Origin: Colias croceus | Lineage: Eukaryota; Arthropoda; Insecta; Lepidoptera; Pieridae | Length of the DNA: 64,000 nucleotides | Direction: 5' to 3' | NCBI RefSeq assembly: GCF_905220415.1 | Contig: NC_059568.1 | Coordinates: 12,090,001-12,154,000 of the forward strand | Part shown: positions 1-9,666 of the stretch, in pieces | How the letters are laid out: every line of letters starts with the position of its first letter | Position numbering within the stretch: the first letter of the stretch is position 1 | Notes under the pieces: generated by a model | Told to the model about the DNA's origin: nothing | Seen by the model: only the letters and a program-made list of their open reading frames with translations | The model's database searches: none | Position numbers and translations under genes: made by a program

Positions 1-254
1 AGAAGACAAAATTACCTACATTTTTTGCATACATGATTATTCTGTAAGTCTTAAAAGTAAAAAGTTACAAGCGACGGAAATAATAATATTTACAGAAATC
101 ATATAATTTTAATTTTGTTTAAAAATTGTACAGCTATCATTTTTTAATTCTCTTTGATGGCCCAGGCTGGTTAATGGTGGCTTCTTCATTATCTTCGCTG
201 AAATTTTCTATTTCATTGTCTGTATTTTTAGTTTCCAACCATGAAATTTCGTCG
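1..254. repeat. Left arm of 254-bp inverted repeat (CXC locus)
   Basis: The segment is the reverse complement of 679-932, with a few mismatches and a small indel-free fit at the outer end. It carries, on the minus strand, the acidic C-terminal codons and 3' untranslated part of the cysteine-rich pseudogene whose plus-strand copy lies in the other arm. The arm begins at base 1, so the repeat may continue outside the window. Spacer between arms is about 424 bp. Confidence 0.9.
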
Positions 255-359
255 AAGAAATCGAAGACGCTGGAGCACGCTTTCTAGTAACTTTGTACAG
301 AGGGGACATGGATAAGGAATCCTTAGTTATCAATAAAAAGTAAAATTAAACTTGCTTCT

Positions 360-796
360 TTGCCGCCAACAAAGGACGCTGCATGGTATCATGCGTTTAG
401 GACATACCACCAAGTCCAAAAATGGTATGGAATTGAAAAAAATCCAGAAGACTGGGGCTGGAGATATGACACCAATAGGCTCACTCCAATAACAACGACA
501 GAGAAACCAGCACCTCAGATGCTTTTAAGTGTAATTTCTTGCCACTGTAAAAAAGGATGCAGCAAAGCATGTAGTTGCAGAAAAAACTGGATTAAAATGC
601 TCTATTGTTTGTGGATTCTGTAGTGGTCAGCTGTGTGAAAATGCAGTAGAGATTCAGATAGATAACGAAGACTGATGACGACGAAATTTCATGGTTGGAA
701 ACTAAAAATACAGACAATGAAACAGAAAATTTCAGCGACGATAATGAAGAAGCCACCATTTACCAGTCCGGGCCATCAAAAAGAATTAAAAAATGA
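360..796 (+). pseudogene. Cysteine-rich CXC-like repeat-family protein, C-terminal part, frameshifted
   Basis: The first open part (360-623, no ATG at its start) reads PPTKDAAWYHAFRTYHQVQ and on to a WGW motif, then a cysteine cluster SCHCKKGCSKACSCRK. One frame later the cluster continues as GLKCSIVCGFCSGQLCENA, and after another shift as an acidic tail DDEISWLETKNTDNE that stops at TGA 794-796. This layout (WGW segment, two CXC-like cysteine groups, acidic tail) matches a family of tesmin/TSO1-like CXC proteins that I recall as highly repeated in insect and cnidarian genomes and probably transposon-encoded; their biochemical role is unknown to me. At least two frameshifts and no start make this a pseudogene. 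Its tail lies in the right arm of the inverted repeat, so the 3' end exists here in both orientations. Confidence 0.6.
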
Positions 797-932
797 TAGC
801 TGCACAATTTTTAAACAAAATTAAAATTATATGATTTCTGTAAATATTATTATTTCCGTCGCTTGTAACTTTTTACCTTTAAGACTTACAGAATAATCAT
901 GTATGAAAAAAATGTAGGTAATTTTGTCTTCT
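679..932. repeat. Right arm of 254-bp inverted repeat (CXC locus)
   Basis: Partner of 1-254. It holds the plus-strand acidic tail codons of the CXC-like pseudogene, its TGA, and about 136 bp of AT-rich 3' sequence ending GGTAATTTTGTCTTCT. The repeat edge at 679 falls inside coding sequence, so the duplicated unit is the 3' end of a gene-like element and not a pair of designed termini. Confidence 0.9.
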
Positions 933-1248
933 TTGAACCCCTCATAGACACTTTTGTGATTTAGTAAACAATTGAGAAGTTATTTAAATTATACCTAATT
1001 TTAGCACCTTTAATTCAAGATGGCGGCTAGCGCCTGGGTCCATCAAGGTCGAAAACTTGGATTTTTATTAACCTTTCATACCTAAACAATATTGTTTCAA
1101 AACATTTTCTACGCCACCTTTTGTAGAGCAGAGGCTTTTACACTTCCCCACAGACTAGACTAATTGTGATTGACATAAAATTACACTTATAATTTTAGAA
1201 AACTGAACTACCTGCGAGTATTAATTATTAACCTATGTTTATCGATAG
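933..1248. other. Spacer between CXC locus and P-type transposase
   Basis: No reading frame and no terminal inverted repeat recognised. A P-type element would be expected to have its first THAP exon here, but I do not see the CxxxxC first-exon signature in this stretch, so that exon is missing or too decayed. Confidence 0.4.
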
Positions 1249-4165
1249 GTTTCCAGATGATCCAGACCTACGTTATAAATGGATCGAAGCAACTGGGAGA
1301 AAAAATTGGATTCCCACAAAATATTCTAAAATATGAAGCAATCATTTCCCAGAAAAACAACTTATTAAAAAGAACAAGAAGACAGTTCTGTATCCTGATG
1401 CAGTACCAATAGTGGTAAGAATTTATTACAACCATAGCCGCTAAGAAAACAGTTTTGTTGATTAGTATGATTTGCTGCCTTCAAGAATTAAATTTATTTC
1501 AATTTGTACCACATTTGGTAAAAAGAAGTTTAAACGAGATTATGATTGTGTTACTAGCATTAAGAAGTAGGTAATTAATTAGCAGCAAACTGTTTAGATA
1601 GGTTTTTTCAGGCAGATTTTAGACTCTCATTTGCCATCTTTCGTTTTTATTTAAAAAAAATACTGTCAGCCAGTAATTAGTGCATAGAAAATCACAACCT
1701 TTTGTTATTACAAATTCATATGCATTATGATCCAAGAGATTAACACATTCACAAAAATTAATGTGGTACTTGTGGATATGTTATTTATTATTTGATTTAA
1801 TGTTTTAGATTTCAATACCCGAGGAGTGTGTTGATCCAGCACCGTCCACATCTACAAGTGCCAATTTTCAAGATGACACAAAAATAAAAGGTTGTCAAAA
1901 GAAAATTGCAATTACCTGAAGAGGAAGATACGCCAAGAAAGAAAAAACTTAAAGTGGCCTTAAAGAAGAAAACTGAGGCTGTTGCAAATCTTCGAATAAA
2001 AATACGTGCTGTCCGGCAAACAAACAGGCGTCTAATAAAACGAAATGCTAAGTTATCAGATATTATTTCAGAGCTACAATTGAAATCCTTGATATCTTAT
2101 GAAGATGCTGACATATTAAGCACAATTGATAGCGGTAACAAAGATTTCCTTAAACGGTTTTTGGGTGTAGTTGGAAAAACTAAAAAATTTTCTCCTGCAT
2201 TGAGAAAGTTTGCATTTCATTAGTCCACGTGCTTATTCTTACGTAAGAGAACAATTTAATACTTGCCTTCCACACCCGCAAACATTGGTTAGTTGGTATC
2301 GATCAGTTGACGGTAAACCCGGATTTACCAGAGAGGCATTGTATGCAATAAAGTCAAAAGTAAATGCATCAGGGAAAAATATTCATGTGTGCATTTCATT
2401 TGATGAAATGTCAATAAGAAAAGCTATTACTCTAGATGGTGGGGAATGTATTGGCGCAATAAATATTGGTGCCAATTTAGATGGCTATAATATTAGAATG
2501 GCTACTCAGGCTCTAGTTTTTATGGTAACAGCCCTGAACGATTCTTGGAAAATACCTGTCGGGTATTTTCTAATCGAAAGCGTTACTGCGGAACAGAAGT
2601 CACAGCTTGTAACTGATTGCATTAGGTTGTTGTATTCCTGTAACGTAAATGTCGTTTCAATAACTTGTGATGGATGTCCCTCAAATTTTGCGATGGCGAA
2701 AATATAAGGCTGAAAAATAGAACATGATGTTGAAATTAACCCTGTATTTAACATTGAAATAGAGGGTGTTAATAAAGAATTGTGTTTCTTTCCTGATCCA
2801 CCACATATGGTGAAATTACTTAGAAATCTGCTTGGCAATAAACACGTTTTAAAAACTAGGGACGATAAAATCATAAAGTGGTCATTTACAACATCTTTGC
2901 ATGATTTGCAGGAACAAGAAGGTCTCCATCTATCAAATAAATTGAGAAAAGCACATATAAACTTCGTTAAACAGATAATGAAAGTTAAACTGGCAGTTCA
3001 GACGTTTAGCAATTCGGTTGCCGATTCCATTGAGTTTTGTGAGGAAAATCATTTCGAACAGTTCCAAGGATCATCACCCACCGTTGATTTTATTAGAAAA
3101 GTAAATAATCTGTTCGATATCTTATCTCCAGCTCAGAATTAATATTCTTGCCCACGTATAAATTGAGTCAGGATCACTTAGAATCGTTTTTTAGTGCAAT
3201 TCGATCTAAAGGCGGTTTTAATAATAATCCCTCGGCGGTACAGTTTCGAGCCGCGTACAAAAGATTAGTCGTTCATGGAGAACTCAAACACATTGATACA
3301 GGAAATTGTACATCTCTCGAAAATATAAACATTTTAACATACACTAACTCGCGTTATGAAAAGTCAATAAATGCTACTTTACCCCTTTTGGAACATTCCA
3401 CTAGTTTAGAAAGCGAAAGTCCAACTGAAAACGAGTATTTTAACATTGATACTGATCATGACTACCTTGCCGATCCTTGACGACTTACAGAATTTTCTAA
3501 GCAAATAATTATACATATATATTTCTGGTTTTATAATAACAAAAGTAGCAAAGATGGTGAAGTGTGAAAATTGTTTGATGTCAATGATTAACACTGCCTC
3601 TAAAAACAATTACAAATTAATTGTAAAAAAGGATAAAGGCGGTCTGCATTATCCTTCCGCTGATGTAATCGTCGTTTGTGAAATTGCTGAAAAAAAAATT
3701 TAACACAATTTGACAGTAATATACTTACGAGAAATAATATTTTACTACAATTGATGAATCAATGTATTCGCCAATGCATAGGGAAAGAGATATTTAAAGA
3801 ACATGGGGTTTCTTAGTGCCCTTACGCAACCTTTAATATGCAACCGCTTATGATTGTACGCACTAATCATAAAAGCGGTTGCATATTAAAATGGGAAAGC
3901 GGCTAACCGCGCGGTTAGCCGCCCCCGCGGTTAACCGCTAGTGCGTAAGGGCACTTACGATCATTCTCCTCTAGATGATCATAAAGTGCTATTAATCAAA
4001 GCAATTGCCATAAAATACTTTCAAATTCGACTTCACAAGTACACAAAACAGCTATCGGAGCCCAATGAAAAAGTGAGAAATATGTACACTAACGTTGTTT
4101 CGCAATCAATAATAAATCTATTTATATATTTTTGTATTAACTACATTAATTATACAGACAAATGA
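1249..4165 (+). pseudogene. P-element/THAP9-like transposase, decayed copy
   Basis: P-superfamily transposases bind DNA through an N-terminal THAP zinc finger and cut with an RNase H-like core. Exon 2 (1249-1414, phase-2 acceptor after TAG, donor GTAAGA) encodes the THAP second half: FPDDPDLRYKWIEATGRKNW, PTKYSKI, then TGA where the zinc-binding Cys should be, then SNHF. A further exon starts at 1809 after TTTTAG and runs, through a frameshift near 1905, into a basic/leucine-rich region (to 2223). Next come the core: HFISPRAYSYVREQFNTCLP and VCISFDEMSIRKAI (2210-2706), FPDPPHMVKLLRNLLG (2757-3141), LSQDHLESFFSAIRSKGGFN (3163-3480), a Cys-x2-Cys block CENCLMSM with KDKGGLHYPSADV (about 3550-3700) and the C-terminus LLIKAIAIKYFQIRLHKYTK (to about 4110). 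Stops, frameshifts and a deletion near 3142 kill it. A MITE sits at 3816-3954. No terminal repeats were found. Confidence 0.85.
3816..3954. mobile_element. 139-bp palindromic MITE with TTA target duplication
   Basis: Terminal inverted repeats GTGCCCTTACGCA (3816-3828) and TGCGTAAGGGCAC (3942-3954) are flanked by TTA at 3813-3815 and 3955-3957. The interior is itself made of inverted repeats, including a pair built on CAACCGCTTATGATT / AATCATAAAAGCGGTTG and GC-rich blocks of GCGGTTAACCGC type. A 3-bp TTA duplication is usual for PIF/Harbinger elements, so a non-autonomous member of that superfamily is likely. It has no coding capacity. It lies inside the P-type transposase: reading from GKEIFKEHGVS directly across one TTA into YDHSPLDDHK keeps one frame, which confirms the insertion boundaries. 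Confidence 0.85.
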
Positions 4166-4431
4166 AAAATCTCATAACTGGTTTTATTTTATCCTAAAAA
4201 TATTTACCCTTTCCCTAAAACATCCGGGAGCTCGGATACTGTGGTAACATTCAACTTATACATTGACAAATAACTATCTTTTAGAAATTAAAGACTTTTT
4301 AACGGATTTTAAACGCGATTTATTCATTCTATTATTTTCCCGACGTTTCGAACACTTTACAGCGAGCGTGGTCACGGGGAGACTGAGATGTTGTACGTCT
4401 TGATGGTCATTCAAAAATTATTATTTGTGAA

Positions 4432-4818
4432 CTACCTCCACCTATTCCTCCGTAGTTGGTATCTGGAGTATTTTTCCGGATGTTGGCAGTATTGGCTGAT
4501 CGTGTCTTCTAGTCTTTTGGTACGTTTGACATGGGATTTTAAATTCTTAATAACAGGATCCCAGGTGTTAGAAAGTTTCAAACCATCTTCTCTATTGAAA
4601 TTTGGATGTTTTTTAATTTCAATAGCCTCGCGCACAAGTCTTGGAAAAAATTTATTTTCTCTGGCAAGGATTTGTGGTTGGTCAAATCTTATGAAGTGGT
4701 TGTTGTCCAGTGTGTGTTCACATACCGCAGACTTCTTGTGACGCCGATGCTTGATATCCGCAATGTGCTCCTTCAGTCGGTTAGCAATGCTTCTTTTTGT
4801 TTGGCCGATGTATATCAA
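4432..4818 (-). pseudogene. Penelope-like GIY-YIG endonuclease domain, minus copy
   Basis: A 128-residue open frame holding the C-terminal endonuclease domain of a Penelope-like polyprotein. It begins at the second half of the nuclease signature (YIGQT), followed by the catalytic-Arg/His helix NRLKEH, then AVCEHTLDNNHFIRFD, the conserved REAIEI with the catalytic Glu, and HPNFNREDGLKLSNTWDP. The residues expected for a GIY-YIG nuclease after the first GIY strand are present. The reverse transcriptase and the first strand are absent, so this is a 5'-truncated fragment and not a working gene, although the frame itself is undamaged. Confidence 0.85.
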
Positions 4819-5137
4819 GCATCGGCGTCACAAGAAGTCTGCGGTATGTGAACACACACTGGACAACAACCACTTCATAAGATTTGACCAACCACAAATC
4901 CTTGCCAGAGAAAATAAATTTTTTCCAAGACTTGTGCGCGAGGCTATTGAAATTAAAAAACATCCAAATTTCAATAGAGAAGATGGTTTGAAACTTTCTA
5001 ACACCTGGGATCCTGTTATTAAGAATTTAAAATCCCATGTCAAACGTACCAAAAGACTAGAAGACACGATCAGCCAATACTGCCAACATCCGGAAAAATA
5101 CTCCAGATACCAACTACGGAGGAATAGGTGGAGGTAG
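4812..5137 (+). pseudogene. Penelope-like GIY-YIG endonuclease domain, plus copy
   Basis: This is the inverted duplicate of the minus copy. From KHRRHKKSAVCEH to the end (SRYQLRRNRWR) it is identical in protein to the left copy, but it lacks the YIGQT/NRLKEH segment; the frame upstream of 4812 is unrelated sequence read through from the spacer. The loss of the first catalytic helix means it cannot encode a nuclease. Identity of the two copies implies the palindrome is young or maintained by gene conversion. Confidence 0.8.
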
Positions 5138-5335
5138 TTCACAAATAACAATTTTTGAATGACCATCAAGACGTACAACATCTCAGTCTCCCCGTGACCA
5201 CGCTCGCTGTAAAGTGTTCGAAACGTCGGGAAAATAATAGAATGAATAAATCGCGTTTAAAATCCGTTAAAAAGTCTTTAATTTCTAAATGTATAATACT
5301 CGCGTAAAATCAAACCCTAGAAAATAACTATCTTT

Positions 5336-5621
5336 GTCTCAGTCGCGGTTACAGAGTACCTTTGTCTATTAGTTTCTCTGTCTACGTTTCAGACAGTATT
5401 TACATAAATTATTATGATTTTTATGAATGGAAAGATTAGCATATTTTTATACTTATTACTTAGAGTATACATATATACTATCTATAGAGTGCGAACAACC
5501 AAGTGGGAACAGTAGGCACAGGTGGGAACAACACGACGTTCCCGCCGCGAGCGCTCGCAGTCGTGGTTGAGTGCTCACGAAGTGCGTTGCTCTGGAATTT
5601 TTTTCATATTTACGAATAAAC
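5336..5621. other. Target DNA of the Penelope insertion, then upstream of a THAP exon
   Basis: The sequence after 5336 is the continuation of the DNA before 4268. From about 5490 it becomes GC/CpG-richer and leads into the THAP exon, so it may hold the promoter of that broken unit. No TATA or terminal repeat could be assigned with confidence. Confidence 0.35.
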
Positions 5622-5701
5622 ATGGTGAAATGTGCAGTTCTATCTTGTAAAAACGATACTAGAAAATACACAAAATTGAAATCCACTATCACATTTCATC
5701 A
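5622..5701 (+). pseudogene. Isolated THAP-domain first exon
   Basis: ATG at 5622 opens MVKCAVLSCKNDTRKYTKLK and ends ITFH plus two bases before a GTAATT donor. Cys-x4-Cys is the first half of the THAP C2CH zinc site, and the exon is 80 nt with a phase-2 end, exactly as in the THAP exon at 6015. A matching second exon starting on the third codon base is what the P-type copy at 1249 has. No second exon with intact zinc residues follows before the next insertion at 5874, so the unit is broken. Probably the 5' end of another P-type transposase copy or a domesticated relative. Confidence 0.6.
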
Positions 5702-5873
5702 GTAATTCGATTGATATACTTATTTTTATGAAAATAAATCTAGCATCGCGGGGGTGAAGGGGAGTAGGGAGGCGGACACGCGCAGGGTCGCTCGCGCGCC
5801 TCACTGCCGCCACGTGATCGTAATGATGTGACCTGACCAACGCTGTACTCGATTTAAAGTTTATAACAAGAAC
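5702..5873. other. GC-rich intron or flank, target of P-type insertion
   Basis: A short CpG-rich tract lies at about 5750-5820. The stretch ends with ACAAGAAC (5866-5873), which is the left target duplication of the next element. No gene seen. Confidence 0.5.
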
Positions 5874-7103
5874 CACAGAAATATATCGAGATAGAAGGAA
5901 AGAGTGTATGTACCTCGCGTGGCGAAAAGACGATTAATCATCGTCTTTGCTCGCCACGATGCTCAGTCCGCTCTCGACCGCTCTCAGTGTGTGACGTACT
6001 AATGCAAACAGAAAATGACCCCGTGCTCGATAATTAACTGTGCAAACGCCACCAAAAAAGTTAAAGGTGTCAATAAAAATATTTCCTTTCACCTGTAAGT
6101 ACTTTTTGCCCTAAAATATCTGTTATTACTTACAAAACAATTTATTTTTGTGCTCCGTATTAATTTAATGTAAATGGTAACGGAATGATGCAACTTTTCC
6201 ATTACGGTTTTAATTTTACACGCCAGACTGGACATGCATTGAAAACCAGCAATGAAAATAAAACATTCCAAACTGTCGAAACGCGGTAAAGGTTGATTTC
6301 TCATTTTTCTGTCAAAAATAAGCTTATAGAGTTGTACCCCACGATTTTCAATGCCGATTTCTTGGTCGATTCAAATCGATACCTATTGAAAACAGAAAAA
6401 TGATAATTATTTTTTAATCCTATAATATTATTGTTAGGTAAGTATATCGATGGTTTAAAATATATTTACTATATTATACTAATTATATTTTAAACCATAT
6501 AATTTGTTTCAGTTTTCCGAAATATTCTCTTGTGAAAAAATAAATGGATTGAAGCAACGGGTCGTAAAAACTGGTTTCCTACGAAACACAGGCTGATTTG
6601 TTCCATACATTTTCACGAAGATACGTTTACTGGCCCATCAAAGTTTCGGCGAATAATGTTAAGTGGTTGAGGAGTTCCTTCCCTCTCTATCATTAGCTCA
6701 GCACCATGATACTAGAATTTTATATTGTCACCTGACTTGCACATGTATGCAAACTTTCAGCTCAATAAGTTGAGTAAAACTACTTTAATATTCAATTGCA
6801 AGATTTGATACATACATACATTCATATACACATGCATACTAATGAAGTTTAAGTTAATAAAAAGCTTGTAAAAATTAACATACATTTTTATTCTCATTAT
6901 TCTGTCAAGGTCAAAATCGATTCCCAATTCGATTCCATAAAATGTTTTAACTGCCTACCTACTTAGTTTCTATTTAATTATTTTGACGTTGTGAACATCA
7001 CTAAAAGACTCGCGTGACGTCAAAATACCTACGCAAAATGTTACACGGTCGGTTCTCATATAAATCGACGAACTATTTCCTTCTATCTCGATATAGTTCT
7101 GTG
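5874..7103 (+). mobile_element. 1,230-bp non-autonomous P-superfamily element
   Basis: The ends are inverted: CACAGAAATATATCGAGATA (5874 on) and the complement of CACAGAACTATATCGAGATA ending at 7103, extending for about 28 bp with one mismatch. The 8-bp direct repeat ACAAGAAC lies immediately outside at 5866-5873 and 7104-7111. Eight-bp duplications and a THAP-coding 5' end are features of P elements. Only THAP exons remain inside (6015-6670); the rest (about 6680-7050) is AT-rich non-coding sequence, so the catalytic part was deleted. Movement would need a transposase supplied from elsewhere. Confidence 0.85.
6015..6670 (+). pseudogene. THAP domain remnant of the P-type element (two exons)
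   Basis: Exon 1 (6015-6094) encodes MTPCSIINCANATKKVKGVN and ends ISFH plus two bases at a strong GTAAGT donor. Exon 2 starts at 6513 after TTTGTTTCAG and reads FPKYSLVKK before a stop caused by a small frameshift; in the next frame it continues KWIEATGRKNWFPTKHRLIC, SIHF, and stops near 6670. The C-x4-C ... C-x2-H zinc ligands of a THAP finger are all visible. The frameshift means it is not translated intact. Exon length and phase equal those of the exon at 5622. Confidence 0.75.
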
Positions 7104-7111
7104 ACAAGAAC

Positions 7112-7783
7112 TATAAAACAAATTATTAATTTAACTTTAAAATTAAAACTCTTTTAAAAATGTATAAATAAATTTGTGGTGTGTTTTGTATGATACACTT
7201 TCTAATATTATGAATGCGAATGTATTACTTATAGTGTAAATGTAAAATAAGTAATGTTACGATATATTTTCTGAACCGCTAAATTGATAATGAAGATTTT
7301 GATAGTAGAATGGATAACATTAAATAAAAAAAATATTAATATTATTTATTATATTATCATTTTAAATTTTTAATTATTTCTTATTTTTATTTAACATTTT
7401 TAAAACATTATTATTATTTTTTGATTTATTACTAAAGAAATAGCACTAAACCCGATCTTGTATTTTTATTAACTTTATTATTTAAAAAGTACTCACGTTT
7501 TTCTGATAATACAATTAAACATATTTTTTAAAGTACTTATAATTAATACAAGAAATATTCAAATGGAATAAACAAACTTTATTCAGTTGGTAAACAAATT
7601 TAAAATTACATATTTATACTTTATTTATATATTTTTCCTTAAATAACTTATTGAACATAAAATTTACTTATGAGACATATTTATTTACATAACTTATCGA
7701 TAGTTCAACACGCAATTGATACCTACCCATCCCTATTTGTCACACACACATCAATATAGTATCTACACAATATACAGATACAT
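7112..7783. other. AT-rich sequence without recognised genes
   Basis: Very AT-rich, with many short homopolymers and no convincing ORF or splice pair. A short CA run lies at 7741-7750 just before the next repeat. Confidence 0.5.
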
Positions 7784-8873
7784 ACAGTAAGGAAACTTCA
7801 TACAAAATGTTCGAAATGGCTCCCCCCCCATCAAGCGTGTTTACGAGGGTATTGAGGGGGATCGATAGTAGCGGGTGACACATCCACAGATTTTGAATAT
7901 AGTATGGAAAAAAGTTTAAAGTGATGTCAATTCACATTAAATAAATATCGATTGTTTCAGTTTGTAGCCCTTTCAATAAATATATTTGTAAATACCATAT
8001 CTGACTACAAGTTAAAAAGAGACTATTTTTTAATTTCTATAGATATGGCAGTATGAGTTTTAAATTAAGTTGACATATTTTCTACCAAAATGATAGCTAC
8101 AAATAGTCACTGTTAGGAGTCCAGTCTGTTTAAAGGTCGCATCTATTTTTACGCAATCTAGAAGAGCACGAAAATATAAAAAAAAGGAAAACCTTAAAAA
8201 AATCTTGTTTAAATTTATGTGCATAATTACGTAAATATTAGGGAAGAAAAAGATAGATATTATAATTATTGTATTTTTATCGATACGTGGCGTCTCCACT
8301 TTGTCAAGCACTAAGCCTGTCAAACTATTTTCTTTTTCTTCCTAAAACAAAAAGGTAGAGGTTCTATGCTCGTATAATAATAATTTTAATTTATTTTTGC
8401 ATATTTTGTGTTTTTTAATTCAATTTAATTTATCGTTTTAAAAATAATTTAGTAGGTATACCTACATACAAGTATTGTAAATTCTGGTTTAAAATAATTA
8501 TTGAATATATTATGTATAATACAAATATCAAGCATTATAAATAATTTAGGTACATTAAATAGCCTTCGGCGTCCATAACAAAACTAGATTTCGAAATATA
8601 GCACTGATAAAAACGTATTTACTTTTACAAGCTGTATTAATTTGGATTGTTTCTTCTTGTAAATTCATATTTAGGCTACATCATTTTTTGTATTTTAACG
8701 GGTTTTAATCTCCAAATTACCACAAAATCAACTGTGAAAAAAGCAAACAGAAATATACAGGCCGAATTGATAACCTTCTCCTTTATTTTTCAAGTCGGTT
8801 AAATATCAAAAAGTAACAGCCCTATAGCTATACGTCATAATTTCATGGGGGGGGGGGCTTAGTTTCCTAACTG
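7784..8873. mobile_element. Tc1/mariner-like repeat without coding region (~1.1 kb)
   Basis: Left end CAGTAAGGAAACTT after TA (7782-7783) and right end AGTTTCCTAACTG before TA are inverted; both are followed inward by runs of C or G. TA duplication plus CAGT termini suggest a Tc1/mariner-type element, but no transposase remains. Diverged copies occur at about 58160-58450 and 62036-62600, which supports a repeat family. The inner end carries AATTGATAACCTTCTCC and AAGTCGGTT, also seen in the short element at 63699-63947. Boundary is uncertain because the 62-kb copy shares bases lying outside the right terminus. Confidence 0.6.
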
Positions 8874-9214
8874 TATGTACGTAGTACATATCTGTCAACT
8901 GTGTATATACTACGTACATACAGTTAGGAAACTAAGCCCCCCCCCCCATGAAATTATGACGTATAGCTATAGGGCTGTTACTTTTTGATATTTAACCGAC
9001 TTGAAAAATAAAGGAGAAGGTTATCAATTCGGCCTGTATATTTCTGTTTGCTTTTTTCACAGTTGATTTTGTGGTAATTTGGAGATTAAAACCCGTTAAA
9101 ATACAAAAATGATGTAGCCTAAATATGAATTTACAAGAAGAAACAATCCGAATTAATACAGCTTGTAAAAGTAAATACGTTTTTATCAGTGCTATATTTC
9201 GAAATCTAGTTTTG
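8579..9214. repeat. 306-bp palindrome of the Tc1-like element end
   Basis: Arms 8579-8886 and 8908-9214 are reverse complements with a single-base indel in a T run and about two visible substitutions; the spacer is 21 bp. The match continues 13 bp past the element terminus into outside sequence (GTATGTACGTAGTA against its complement), so the second arm is an inverted duplication of the end plus flank, not a separate transposition. Confidence 0.9.
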
Positions 9215-9666
9215 AGACTCTAAGTTTTTATAAATAAATATTAAATATGCAGCTTTTCTTGTTCAGTTATTTTATCAGAGCTTTTGTAAAAAAATATTTT
9301 TATATGAAATATGCCAAATTACAAATAATTACATTTTTACAGTAGTATTCTTTATAGGTAAACCAGAATCTGATGGCAATTAGGGAAATCAAAATTTTGA
9401 GTGTGCAACCCTAGGGAAAATGGACTGAACGATCTTGATACTGCTTATTTTTTATTTTGTCCTCAATATCATTTAGTCACATTACCTAAGTGGACAATAC
9501 TGTACTTAATAATGAGATATCCACTTAATATTACGTAGGTAGGTACATACTTACATGTATAATATAGGTACAATTATACATATAATAATAGGTAATACAT
9601 ATTATTATATACACATACCTATATTTGTATATTTATTACCAGTATGCCATGTGAAAATATCGATAT

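Larger units (their letters stand above)
4282..5321. mobile_element. Penelope-like element 3' end arranged as a palindrome
   Basis: Arms 4282-4757 and 4812-5287 are each 476 bp and are reverse complements with very few mismatches; the 54-bp spacer holds the extra GIY-YIG start of the left copy. A 34-bp tail (5288-5321) follows the right arm. The direct repeat AAATAACTATCTTT occurs exactly at 4268-4281 and 5322-5335, so the whole 1,040-bp structure behaves as one insertion with a 14-bp target duplication. Variable-length duplications and oddly inverted partial copies are known for Penelope-like retroelements. No reverse transcriptase part is present. Each arm ends in a conserved-looking 3' region with TGTTCGAAACGTCGG. 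Confidence 0.85.

Noticed and set aside
5195..5230. Hammerhead ribozyme in the Penelope-like 3' region (CTGTAAAGTGTTCGAAACGTC)
   Set aside because: GAAAC and GTC resemble core parts, and such ribozymes are known in Penelope-like elements, but the CTGANGA core is not matched and I could not pair the stems.
7741..7783. CA-rich run as a left extension of the Tc1-like element
   Set aside because: Simple sequence; TA plus CAGT at 7782 onward is the better boundary.
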